Assembly: GCA_964242415.1 (NCBI GenBank)
Contig: CAXTAT010000002.1
Location: 62,001 to 126,000, forward strand
Source of the DNA: DASWOJ01 sp964242415
Lineage (GTDB): Bacteria; Pseudomonadota; Alphaproteobacteria; Acetobacterales; Acetobacteraceae
Direction of reading: 5' to 3'
DNA length: 64,000 bases
This document shows positions 52,601 through 60,537 of this stretch, in pieces. Position 1 is the first letter of the stretch, and the number at the start of each line of letters is the position of its first letter. A model generated the notes under the pieces. The model had not been told where the DNA came from and ran no database searches. It was given only the letters and a program-made list of their open reading frames with translations. The position numbers were made by a program, and so were the translations under genes.

Positions 52601-55600
52601 TTGGACATCGTCGAGTTGAAGCGGCTGGATGCACTCGATCAGCTTGAGGTGCTCGACACCCCGCCGGAGACGGAGTTCGACCGGGTCGTGCACCTCGCTG
52701 CGCGCCTGTTCCGCACGCCGGCGGCCGCGATCAGCCTGCTCGACGAGCAGCGCCTCTGGTTCAAGGCGAAGGTCGGCATCGATGCGCCGGAGCTGCCGCG
52801 ATCCGCCTCGTTCTGCACCCACACCATCGCGGTGCCGGGCGTCATGGTGGTGCTGGACGCCAGCCAGGACGCACGCTTCCGCGACGCGCCGGTGCCGATG
52901 TGGGGACACGCCTTCTACGCCGGCGCATCGCTGACCTCGCCCGGCGGGGAACGGATCGGTACCCTGTTCGTGCTGGACCAGGTCAGCCACGCGAGCTTTT
53001 CCGCCGATGACGAGGCGGCGCTGGCCGACCTGGCGGTCATCGTGTCCCAGCAGTTGGAGCACCGGCGCGGCAACCTGGCGCTGGTGCGGTCCAACCAGCG
53101 CACCGCCCGGACCGACGCCATGGTGCACACCGTCGCCGACGCCGCCACCTGCGAGCAGGCGCTGGTCGGCGTGCTGGCCCGGCTATGCAACGACCACGGC
53201 GCCGCCGCCGGCTATATCTGGAAGCTGGCCCGGCCGGACAACGTGCTGCGGGAGGTCAGCCGCAATCTCAGCCGGGGCATGAACATGGACGCGCACTTCG
53301 AGCTGGCGCGGACGCTCGGCATCAAGCCCGGCAGCTCGCTGGCGGCGGACGCGATCATCTGCGGCGCGCCGCGCACGGTGCGCTTCGCCGGGGTGGCTGA
53401 CCTGGGCCGCTACCCGATGGTGGCGTCGGCGATGCGGCATGGGCTGCTATGCCAGGTGATCCAGCCGATCCAAGTCTCGGGCGAGCGGTTCGCCGTCACG
53501 CTGTCGTTCGATGTGGACCGCACGGACCTGGAGGCGGTGCTGTCGGACGTGGGATCGCTGGTGGATACTATCCGCCCCGCCCTCTACCGCAAGGTGGCGG
53601 AGGAGCGGATGTACTTGCTCAGCATCGCGCTCGACCGGGCGAACGATGCGGTGATGATCACCGAGGAGCTGCCGCACGAGCAGGCGGGGCCACGGATCGC
53701 CTACGTGAATTCCAGCTTTTGCCGGGCAACCGGGTATGCCTTGAAGGACGTGATCGGCCAGTCGCCGCGCCTGCTGCTGGGGCCGGACGCCGACCATCAG
53801 ACGCAGGGCCAGTTCGCCCAGGCGCTGCAACAGTGGACCCCGACGCGGACCGAGATGCAGCACTGCCGCAAGGACGGCTCACGGTTTTGGGTGGAGATGG
53901 ATGTCACGCCCATCGCCGACGATTCCGGCTGGCAGACCCACTGGATCAGCATCCAGCGCGACATCACCGAACGCCGCCGCCTCGACGAGGAGCGGCGCGA
54001 GCGGGAGGCCAGCAACCGCAAGCTGTTCGAGCAAAGCCCGCTGCCGACCCTGGTGTTCGACCGGCGCAGCCTGCGCTTCCTGGACGTGAACGGCGCCGCG
54101 GTGACGCAGTATGGCTGGACGCGCGCGCAGTTCCTGCAGATGTCGCTGCCCGACGTGCAGACGACCGATGAGCAGCCGGCGTTCGGCACGCTGATCGCCT
54201 CGAACCACAACGTCGAGATTGCCCGGCGCAGTTGGACCCACCTGCGCGCCAACGGCAGCCGCATCCAGGTGCAGGTGGCCTCGCATGCGCTGAACTATGC
54301 CGGGGAGGACGCGATCATGGCCGTCCTGCAGGACGTGACGGAGGTGGAGGCTGCGCAGCGCGCGATGCAGGACGCCAACCTGCGCCTAGCCGACCTGGCC
54401 GCGCAATTGCAGGCCCGCACCGCCGAGCTGACGGAGATGCACCGCCTGGCCCGGCTAGGTACCTGGCGCCGGTCGCTGGACCGCACGGAGGTAACCTGGT
54501 CGGACGAGATGCACGACGTCATGGCGATGCCGAAGGCCGACGGCGTGCCGTCGTTCGAGGAGTTCCTGCAGCGCGTCCACCCTGATGACCGGGAGGCGTT
54601 CCGGGCGATGCTGGATGCGGTGGCCACGACCTGCACGGCGCGGCAGATCGACTTCCGCGTGGTGGTGCCGCGGGAACGGCAGCCGGAGGGCGGGCAGTTG
54701 GGGAATGGCCAGGCGGGAAATGGACAGGCGGGGGATGGGTTGCGCCACTGCCGCCTGGACGCCCGGCCGTTGCTGGACGAGGCCGGCGCCGTCATCGGCC
54801 TGTATGGCTACTGCCAGGACATCACCGCCCATAAGCAGATCGAGATCGCGCTGCTGCGGTCGGAGAAGCTGAAGTCCATCGGGCAACTGACCGGCGGCAT
54901 CGCGCACGACTTCAACAACCTGCTGACGGTGGTGTCGCTGAACCTGGAGGAGGCGATCGAGATGACGCCGCCGGGCGCGCCGATGCAGGAGATCCTGCAG
55001 CCGGCGATGCACGCCGCGCAGCGCGGCGCGGAACTGACAAAGCAGCTGCTGTCCTACGCCCGCCGTGCCACCCTGCGGCCGGAGCAGGTGGAGCTGTCGG
55101 CCTTCTTCCGCAGCCTGAAGCCGTTGCTGACCCGCACGCTGGGGAAGCGGTTCGACCTGCAGTTGCAGATGCGCCATGACGGGACGGCGTTCGTCGATCC
55201 CGCGCAGTTGGAGAACGCCCTGTTGAACCTGGTCATCAACGCCCGCGACGCGATGCCGGATGGCGGCGTCATCCGGGTTGAGACCTCGCTGGCCGTCATC
55301 GCCGCCGCACATGGCGACGCGCCGGACGACCTTGCGCCGGGGAGCTACTTGCTGGCCAGCGTGTCCGACAACGGCAGCGGCATCCCGCCGGAGGTGCTGT
55401 CGCATGTGTTCGAGCCGTTTTTCACCACCAAGGATGTCGGCCGTGGCAGCGGGCTGGGGCTGAGCATGGTATACGGTTTCGCCAAGCAGTCCGGAGGCCA
55501 CGCGGTCGTCACCAGCGAGGTGGGCGTGGGCACCACGGTGCGGCTGTTCCTGCCGCTGGTGAACGCTGTGGAGGTACCGGCGCTGGCGGCGGCTGGCCCG

Positions 55601-55984
55601 GCCTGGCAGCACCGCGGCCTGCGCGCGCTGGTGGTGGACGACGAGCCGGACGTGCTGAGCACCGCGGCTCGGATGCTGTCCAACATGGGGCTGGAGGTGA
55701 AGACGGCCGGAACCGCGGAGGATGCTGCGGCGCAGTTGGGCGACGGGTTCGACCTGCTGTTCAGCGACGTGCGGCTGCCTGGACCCGTGGACGGCGTGCG
55801 GCTGGCGGCACAGGCGCGGGCGCAGACGCCGGGGATCAGCGTGCTGCTGACCAGCGGCTACACCGACCACAGCGCGGCCGCCCTTGACGACCCCGAGGGC
55901 GGGATGCCGGGTGACACCAAGTTCCTGCCCAAGCCCTACACCCGCCAGGCGTTGCATGCGGCGCTGACGGCGCTGCTGGGATAG
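52601..55984 (+). CDS. Hybrid sensor histidine kinase (GAF-PAS-HisKA-HATPase-REC)
   Basis: 1127-residue signalling protein without membrane segments. TTG 52601 is favoured: GGAAGAGGG lies seven bases upstream, and LDIVELKRLDALDQLEVLDTPPE is the usual beginning of such GAF kinases. Order: GAF (about 20-160), a second GAF-like sensor (about 175-330), three PAS/PAC units (about 345-460, 475-590, 620-755). HisKA follows with His769 in GGIAHDFNNLL, then HATPase (DNGSGIPPEV, GRGSGLGLSMVYG). A C-terminal receiver has Asp1056 in FSDVRLPG. A 15-bp repeat lies in the third PAS. The divergent response regulator may receive its signal; the stimulus is unknown. Confidence 0.93.
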   Translation: MDIVELKRLDALDQLEVLDTPPETEFDRVVHLAARLFRTPAAAISLLDEQRLWFKAKVGIDAPELPRSASFCTHTIAVPGVMVVLDASQDARFRDAPVPMWGHAFYAGASLTSPGGERIGTLFVLDQVSHASFSADDEAALADLAVIVSQQLEHRRGNLALVRSNQRTARTDAMVHTVADAATCEQALVGVLARLCNDHGAAAGYIWKLARPDNVLREVSRNLSRGMNMDAHFELARTLGIKPGSSLAADAIICGAPRTVRFAGVADLGRYPMVASAMRHGLLCQVIQPIQVSGERFAVTLSFDVDRTDLEAVLSDVGSLVDTIRPALYRKVAEERMYLLSIALDRANDAVMITEELPHEQAGPRIAYVNSSFCRATGYALKDVIGQSPRLLLGPDADHQTQGQFAQALQQWTPTRTEMQHCRKDGSRFWVEMDVTPIADDSGWQTHWISIQRDITERRRLDEERREREASNRKLFEQSPLPTLVFDRRSLRFLDVNGAAVTQYGWTRAQFLQMSLPDVQTTDEQPAFGTLIASNHNVEIARRSWTHLRANGSRIQVQVASHALNYAGEDAIMAVLQDVTEVEAAQRAMQDANLRLADLAAQLQARTAELTEMHRLARLGTWRRSLDRTEVTWSDEMHDVMAMPKADGVPSFEEFLQRVHPDDREAFRAMLDAVATTCTARQIDFRVVVPRERQPEGGQLGNGQAGNGQAGDGLRHCRLDARPLLDEAGAVIGLYGYCQDITAHKQIEIALLRSEKLKSIGQLTGGIAHDFNNLLTVVSLNLEEAIEMTPPGAPMQEILQPAMHAAQRGAELTKQLLSYARRATLRPEQVELSAFFRSLKPLLTRTLGKRFDLQLQMRHDGTAFVDPAQLENALLNLVINARDAMPDGGVIRVETSLAVIAAAHGDAPDDLAPGSYLLASVSDNGSGIPPEVLSHVFEPFFTTKDVGRGSGLGLSMVYGFAKQSGGHAVVTSEVGVGTTVRLFLPLVNAVEVPALAAAGPAWQHRGLRALVVDDEPDVLSTAARMLSNMGLEVKTAGTAEDAAAQLGDGFDLLFSDVRLPGPVDGVRLAAQARAQTPGISVLLTSGYTDHSAAALDDPEGGMPGDTKFLPKPYTRQALHAALTALLG
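54692..54736 (+). repeat. 15-bp tandem repeat inside hybrid kinase gene
   Basis: Three imperfect 15-bp units encode GQLGN-GQAGN-GQAGD inside the last PAS domain, before the WG-like ending LRHCRLDARPL. In-frame, likely forming a flexible loop. Confidence 0.8.
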
Positions 55985-56261
55985 GCTCCGTCCCGGTTGA
56001 GCAGCCTGTCTGCCGCGGACGCAGCCGGTCGATCTCGGGCAGGGCTGCCCCATCCGGCCCGGGTTCATTGACAGGCTGTTTGCGGCCCGCACCGCTGGGA
56101 ACAGCGATGAGCAGATCGATGCGACCGTGAGCGGCGGCCCCGGCTTATGGGACATACTGGGGCGGTTCCGCAACATACTGTGAGGTCGGCGCCGATGCGG
56201 GTCGTGTCCCTGCGGGCAGCCTTCCGAGCGGGCGAGGCATGTCCCTTGCCAGCCCGCAGCG

Positions 56262-57134
56262 CTAGGCCCCGCGCAGCCCCTCCAGCGGCACCGGCGCGGC
56301 ATGGGGCCGCGTCGCCAGCATGCCGTCGATCAGCGCCAGCGCCTCCGCCCGCCCGCTGTTGGCCGCCTGCTCGAACGGCGTCCAGGTCTGCGTGAAGTCC
56401 AGCGCGGCGAACACAGCGCGGTAGCGGCGCAGCTCGTTCGGGGTCAGCGGGATGCCGCGCACGAACGCCTTGTGGGCGGAGATGGTCAGCGCCCGGCGAG
56501 GGTCGGCCGGATTCAGCTCGAACTTCAGCGCGTCACCGCAGAATAGGATGCGGCGCGTGCGGTCATACAGCACGGTGTGCCCGGCGAAGTGCCCCCCCGT
56601 CAGGTGCAGCTCCAGCCCCGGCAGCGGTTCCAGCACGTCGTCGAACGGCCAGCTCACCTGCAGCGCGCCGGACCATTCGAGGTCCCCCGGATGCAGCGCC
56701 AGCTCGGGGTCGAAGCGGTCCTGCAACTGCCACAGCGCGCCGTAGGCATGCGGGTGCGACGCCGCCAGAACCTGCACCCCGCCCAGCGATGCGATGTGGT
56801 CCAGCGCAGCGTCGCTGAACACCGGGCAGCCCTCGAAGCCCATGTTGCCCGCGGGCGTCTGGATCAGGTAGGCGCTGGGGCCGATGCCGCTGACGGGTTC
56901 ATTCCAGAAGCGCCATACGCCCGGTTCCAGCTCGGCCCAATGGCAGGGGAAGCGGGCCTGCGCCTCCTCCCGCGTCCAGAACTGCCAGCCGTTCTGCGGG
57001 ACCACATGGCGGGCGTCTACACACATGGGGCAAGACGGCGGGACGGCAAAGTGCCGCTGCCAATAGCCGCAGTTGTCGCATATGAAGGCGGGCAGGCGCA
57101 GCGCGCCGGCGAAGGGAAGGTAGCCTGGACTCAT
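56262..57134 (-). CDS. Metallo-beta-lactamase-fold protein with N-terminal zinc ribbon
   Basis: 290 residues. The N-terminus has CDNCGYWQ and CPMC about 17 residues apart (residues 19-38), a rubredoxin-like or zinc-ribbon pair. The MBL fold follows: GFEGCPVFSDAALDHIASLG, then AASHPHAYGALWQL, GGHFAGHTVLYD and ILFCGDALKF. The standard HxHxDH is replaced by HPHAYG, losing the Asp and the last His, while the GGHxxGH His and the GDAL Asp remain. The metal centre is thus altered and the activity unknown. It resembles glyoxalase-like hydrolases found in many proteobacteria. Confidence 0.85.
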   Translation of the reverse strand: MSPGYLPFAGALRLPAFICDNCGYWQRHFAVPPSCPMCVDARHVVPQNGWQFWTREEAQARFPCHWAELEPGVWRFWNEPVSGIGPSAYLIQTPAGNMGFEGCPVFSDAALDHIASLGGVQVLAASHPHAYGALWQLQDRFDPELALHPGDLEWSGALQVSWPFDDVLEPLPGLELHLTGGHFAGHTVLYDRTRRILFCGDALKFELNPADPRRALTISAHKAFVRGIPLTPNELRRYRAVFAALDFTQTWTPFEQAANSGRAEALALIDGMLATRPHAAPVPLEGLRGA

Positions 57135-57176
57135 GCCCAGGGTGTCGCCCGTGCGCCGCCGGGGCGCAAGGGTGTC

Positions 57177-57668
57177 CTAACGCAGGCCGTCCGCCTTCGC
57201 ACCCCGGTGAACGTAGTCCTTCAGGCTATCAACCTCGTGCGCCTGGGACTGGATATGCGCCCGCACCGCATCGCGTATGCTGATGATGCCGACCATCATG
57301 CCGTCCTCCACGACGGGCAGGTGGCGGAAATAGCCGGTGTCCATCAGCGCCATCGCCTCGTCCACCGTGGTGCGCGGCGTGGCGGTGACCACATCGCGGG
57401 TCATGATGTCCGCCGCAGTCAGCCGCAGGGCCGCCTCGCCCCCGGTGGCCAGCGCCTTCACCACGTCACGCTCGCTGACGATGCCGCCCAGGCGCTTGGC
57501 CTCCATCAGCACCACCACGGCGCCGATCCGCCGAGAGGTGATGATCGCTGCAATCTCCTGCACGGTGGCCGACGGCTCGACGGTGACCACTTCGGGTCCC
57601 TTCTGCCTCAACACGGCTCCAACGGTCATGACCTGCTTCCCCACCTGGACATTGTTGACGATGGACAT
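57177..57668 (-). CDS. CBS domain protein
   Basis: 163 residues made of two CBS motifs forming a Bateman module. CBS1: VVTVEPSATVQEIAAIITSRRIGAVVV and GGIVSERDVVKAL. CBS2: DIMTRDVVTATPRTTVDEAMALM and HLPVVEDGMMVGIISIRDAVRAHI. Such stand-alone proteins bind adenosyl nucleotides and may sense energy state. No enzyme domain is fused. The gap to the MBL gene is 42 bp on the same strand. Confidence 0.93.
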   Translation of the reverse strand: MSIVNNVQVGKQVMTVGAVLRQKGPEVVTVEPSATVQEIAAIITSRRIGAVVVLMEAKRLGGIVSERDVVKALATGGEAALRLTAADIMTRDVVTATPRTTVDEAMALMDTGYFRHLPVVEDGMMVGIISIRDAVRAHIQSQAHEVDSLKDYVHRGAKADGLR

Positions 57669-57757
57669 GGCGCAGGATCGTATTAGGTCCAGATGGAAAA
57701 GAGACGCGCCGGCGGTTGAAATTGAACGAGTCGGAGGGGGGGTTCGGGGGATGGGAC

Positions 57758-58030
57758 CTAACGCACCGGCACTGGGCTTGCCGGGTTGGTGGGGGGATCG
57801 ACCGCCTCGTCGTGCAAAAGCTGCTTGTTCAGTTGTTCGACCGACCGTGCATCCGTGCCGCCCGCCGGGGCGGGGTTGAGGCCGGCATTCTCGTCGGCTT
57901 TGGAAACCTCGGCCGGGGTCGGCTGATGGTTCTTGCCGTTGTATTCGTTCGCATTGCGGGCTGGCTGGGCTAGTGCGGGCGCAACGAAGGTGGGCAGCGC
58001 CACAAGCAGCGCCAGAAGCGCCACCCTCAC
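57758..58030 (-). CDS. Small exported protein, hypothetical
   Basis: GTG 58030 gives 90 residues: signal peptide VALLALLVALPTFVAPALA, then a short polar chain with NEYNGKNHQPTPAEVSKADENA and SVEQLNKQLLHDEAVDPPT. No cysteines in the mature part and no recognised domain. The frame is open 55 codons further upstream, but that part does not resemble a protein and precedes the signal sequence. Likely periplasmic. Function unknown. Confidence 0.55.
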   Translation of the reverse strand: MRVALLALLVALPTFVAPALAQPARNANEYNGKNHQPTPAEVSKADENAGLNPAPAGGTDARSVEQLNKQLLHDEAVDPPTNPASPVPVR

Positions 58031-58421
58031 CGGAGCACCGCGCGCGCCGTGACGCTGACGTTCGGACTGTAGCCCAGCGCGCCGGCCGCCGATGCCGGAG
58101 GTGGTGCCGCTGTTAAGCCGGGGGGAAGCGAACGGAACAGTCCTGGCATCTGCACGGGCTGCAGTGTCAAAGAGAACGGGCGGAAATCGGTGCATGACGG
58201 TTACTCCCGAGTTAACGTCAACCGTAGAGGCTACTGAGCCGCGGCTTGTTGGCCGCGTGCTACCCTATCGCGGCGGCAGAGGGCCTGGTTGCATCCCGCA
58301 GGTTGGTCCCGGCATCCTGACCAACACGCTTCCGACAAACCGGGTCCTGCCGGCGAACCCTGCCACGCTTGCCCATATCCCGGCATCGCGCCATGCTGCC
58401 GCAGTGGTCCCTGCCATGCAC

Positions 58422-58898
58422 TCATTTCCTGCTACCGAGCGCATTTGGGCCAGGGAGGCGAGGCACAGCCGGGCAGGGCTGCAAGCATCGCCCGCGACGC
58501 CGCCGTGACCGGGGTCGCTCCGGGGGGCATGTGCGTTGGCGTCGGCCAGCCCACGGGGCGCTTTGGGCGCATATGCACGCCCTGTCATTGTGAGCTACGC
58601 TTGCGGTGTGGCAAGCCAAGGCGGTGGGCGCAGTCCTTGACCCCACTGGATTGCCGCGCCGATGCCGGCTCGCTATGACGGTGGTGCCGGGAGCAGACAA
58701 AGGGCTGGGCTCAGATGGCGCCTGCTTCGGGCGGGTCATCCTGGCAAGGTCGCCCATTGCGCCCCCGCCCCCGCCGGCAACCTGATCGTGCCGGGCGCAG
58801 GCGGCAAGACCTAGGGCAAGAAGAGCGGGAAGGATGCGTCGGACCGGCCTTGCGACCCGTTCCTTGCAGCCTGGCGGCTTGCAGTTCCGCCGGGTCAT
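58422..58898 (-). CDS. Possible small lipoprotein disrupted by palindromic element
   Basis: From ATG 58898 the first 73 codons read like a lipoprotein: basic start, hydrophobic ILPALLALGLAAC with lipobox Cys34, then ARHDQVAGGGGGAMGDLARM. Codon 74 onward is the 96-bp palindromic element, so the remaining frame to 58422 is unlikely to be original. No good RBS. It may be a broken gene or chance. Confidence 0.3.
   Translation of the reverse strand: MTRRNCKPPGCKERVARPVRRILPALLALGLAACARHDQVAGGGGGAMGDLARMTRPKQAPSEPSPLSAPGTTVIASRHRRGNPVGSRTAPTALACHTASVAHNDRACICAQSAPWAGRRQRTCPPERPRSRRRRGRCLQPCPAVPRLPGPNALGSRK
58584..58679. repeat. 96-bp palindromic interspersed element, copy 2
   Basis: Starts GTCATTGTGAGC and ends GGCTCGCTATGAC, with an internal GGCAAGCCA/TGGATTGCC pair. 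Same length and layout as copy 1 at 1589-1684 but more diverged at the ends and middle. Confidence 0.7.
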
Positions 58899-59054
58899 GC
58901 AATCTCAGCATCGTGAGCAGTCGCTTTCTTGCCGATCGCAATCCGCAGGCGGCACCTCTCGCAATCCGGTGTAAGCTAGGACACCGTGCAGTTCCGCCCG
59001 CACCCCGGCACTTGCCCCTGGCGGCGGCCACGTTCCCAAGTTGAAGGATTTGTC

Positions 59055-59546
59055 ATGCTCGACGCCCTGTCCCCCGATCCGTTGCCCCTGCACCTGCACG
59101 TGAACGGCCATGACCACCCGCTCGCGCTGGACCCGCGCACCACGTTGCTCGACGCCCTGCGGGAGCACCTGGGCCTGACCGGCACCAAGGTCGGCTGCAA
59201 TCACGGCACCTGCGGCGCCTGCACCGTTCATATCGACGGGCGGCGGCAACTGGCATGCCTGGTGCTCGCCGCCGCGGCGGCCGGGCGCGAGATTCGCACC
59301 ATCGAGGGCCTGGCCGGCGTGGATGGCGCGCTGCACCCGATGCAGGCGGCGTTCGTGGCGCACGACGCGATGCAGTGCGGATACTGCACGCCGGGCCAGA
59401 TCATGTCGGCGGTGTCCTGCGTTGAGGAGGGCCATGCCCGCAGCGATGCCGAGATCAAGGAATACATGAGCGGCAACCTGTGCCGCTGCGGCGCCTATCC
59501 CAACATCGTCGCCGCCGTGCGCGATGTAGCCCAGCAAGGCGCCTGA
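59055..59546 (+). CDS. Aldehyde oxidoreductase 2Fe-2S subunit (PaoA-like)
   Basis: Iron-sulfur subunit of a xanthine oxidase-family enzyme, 163 residues from ATG 59055 with GAAGGA upstream. The plant-type cluster ligands are CNHGTCGAC with a later Cys in LACLV; the second cluster uses CGYCTPGQ and CRCGAYP. Unlike E. coli PaoA it shows no obvious Tat signal, so the complex may be cytoplasmic. First gene of a three-gene operon; three bases separate it from the FAD subunit. Confidence 0.94.
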   Translation: MLDALSPDPLPLHLHVNGHDHPLALDPRTTLLDALREHLGLTGTKVGCNHGTCGACTVHIDGRRQLACLVLAAAAAGREIRTIEGLAGVDGALHPMQAAFVAHDAMQCGYCTPGQIMSAVSCVEEGHARSDAEIKEYMSGNLCRCGAYPNIVAAVRDVAQQGA

Positions 59547-59549
59547 GCC

Positions 59550-60533
59550 ATGCAGCCCTTCACCTACAACCGCGCCGCCACCCTGGACGAAGCGTTCCAC
59601 CTAGCGGGACAGCCCGGCGCGGCGCTGATGGCCGGCGGAACCACCATGGTTGACCTGATGCGCGGCGACCTGACGGCGCCGGCCAGCATCGTCGATATCG
59701 GCCACCTGCAGGAACTGGCCGCATTCGACACGTCCGGCCCCGTGCTGCGCTTCGGCGCCCTGGCCCGCATGGCCGACGTGGCAGAGGACGCCACCCTGCT
59801 GCGCGACTACCCTGCCCTGGCCGAGAGCCTGCAGCTCGCGGCGTCGCAGCAGTTGCGCAACGCCGCGACGGTTGGCGGCAACCTGCTGCAGCGCACCCGC
59901 TGCGTTTACTTCCGCGACGGGGTGTCCGCCTGCAACAAGCGCGTGCCCGGCAGCGGGTGCGCCGCGCTGGACGGCGTGACGCGCGAGATGGCGCTGTTCG
60001 GCGCCAGCGACCGCTGCATTGCCACCTACCCCGGCGACTGGGGCTACACCCTTGCAGCGTTCGACACCTCCGTCGAGGTGCGGTCCGCCAGCGGCACCCG
60101 CGTCATCCCGTACCCTGAGCTGCACGTCGCCTACGGGGACGATCCGGCCGCGGAGACCACCCTGCGCCCCGGCGAAATCATCACTGCGATTTTAGTGGAG
60201 GCGACCTCGATGGGTCGGCATTCCACCTATATCAAGGTGCGCGACCGGCAGAGCTATGCCTACGCCGTCGTGTCCGCCGCCGTCGCGCTGCGGATGGAGG
60301 GCGGTGTGGTGAAGGAGGCCCGCGTGGCGCTCGGCGGCGTTGCCACCAAGCCGTGGCGGTCCCGGGAGGCGGAGGCGGCGCTGGCCGGCGTCACCCTGGA
60401 CGAGGGCACAGCGCTCGCCGCCGGCCATGCCGCATTCGCAGGAGCCAAGCCGCTCGCGGAGAACGGCTTCAAGATTGAACTCGGCGCTCGCGCCGTCGCA
60501 CGCGCGGCGCTGGTCGCCAGCAAGAGGAACTAG
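59550..60533 (+). CDS. Aldehyde oxidoreductase FAD subunit (PaoB-like)
   Basis: FAD-binding subunit, 327 residues. The flavin site block reads LMAGGTTMVDLMRGD and the second NAATVGGNLLQRTRC. RCVYFRDGVSACNKRVPGSGCAAL carries the extra Cys cluster that in PaoB-type subunits binds a [4Fe-4S] centre, a distinguishing mark versus ordinary CoxM/XdhB proteins. The C-terminal CO dehydrogenase flavoprotein domain is intact. TAG is followed four bases later by the molybdenum subunit ATG. Confidence 0.94.
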   Translation: MQPFTYNRAATLDEAFHLAGQPGAALMAGGTTMVDLMRGDLTAPASIVDIGHLQELAAFDTSGPVLRFGALARMADVAEDATLLRDYPALAESLQLAASQQLRNAATVGGNLLQRTRCVYFRDGVSACNKRVPGSGCAALDGVTREMALFGASDRCIATYPGDWGYTLAAFDTSVEVRSASGTRVIPYPELHVAYGDDPAAETTLRPGEIITAILVEATSMGRHSTYIKVRDRQSYAYAVVSAAVALRMEGGVVKEARVALGGVATKPWRSREAEAALAGVTLDEGTALAAGHAAFAGAKPLAENGFKIELGARAVARAALVASKRN

Positions 60534-60537
60534 ACCC

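Larger units (their letters stand above)
58031..59054. other. Gene-poor kilobase with a palindromic element
   Basis: Several medium ORFs overlap here on both strands, but none has convincing content except the doubtful lipoprotein frame on the minus strand. It contains the second 96-bp palindromic element (58584-58679), the promoter region of the aldehyde oxidoreductase operon and that of the small exported protein. Confidence 0.5.

Noticed and set aside
55985..56261. Plus-strand frame to TGA at 56182 with FIDRLFAARTAG and WDILGRFRNIL
   Set aside because: No usable start codon and no recognisable family. It could be a gene remnant, but evidence is too thin; the 277-bp gap is left unassigned.
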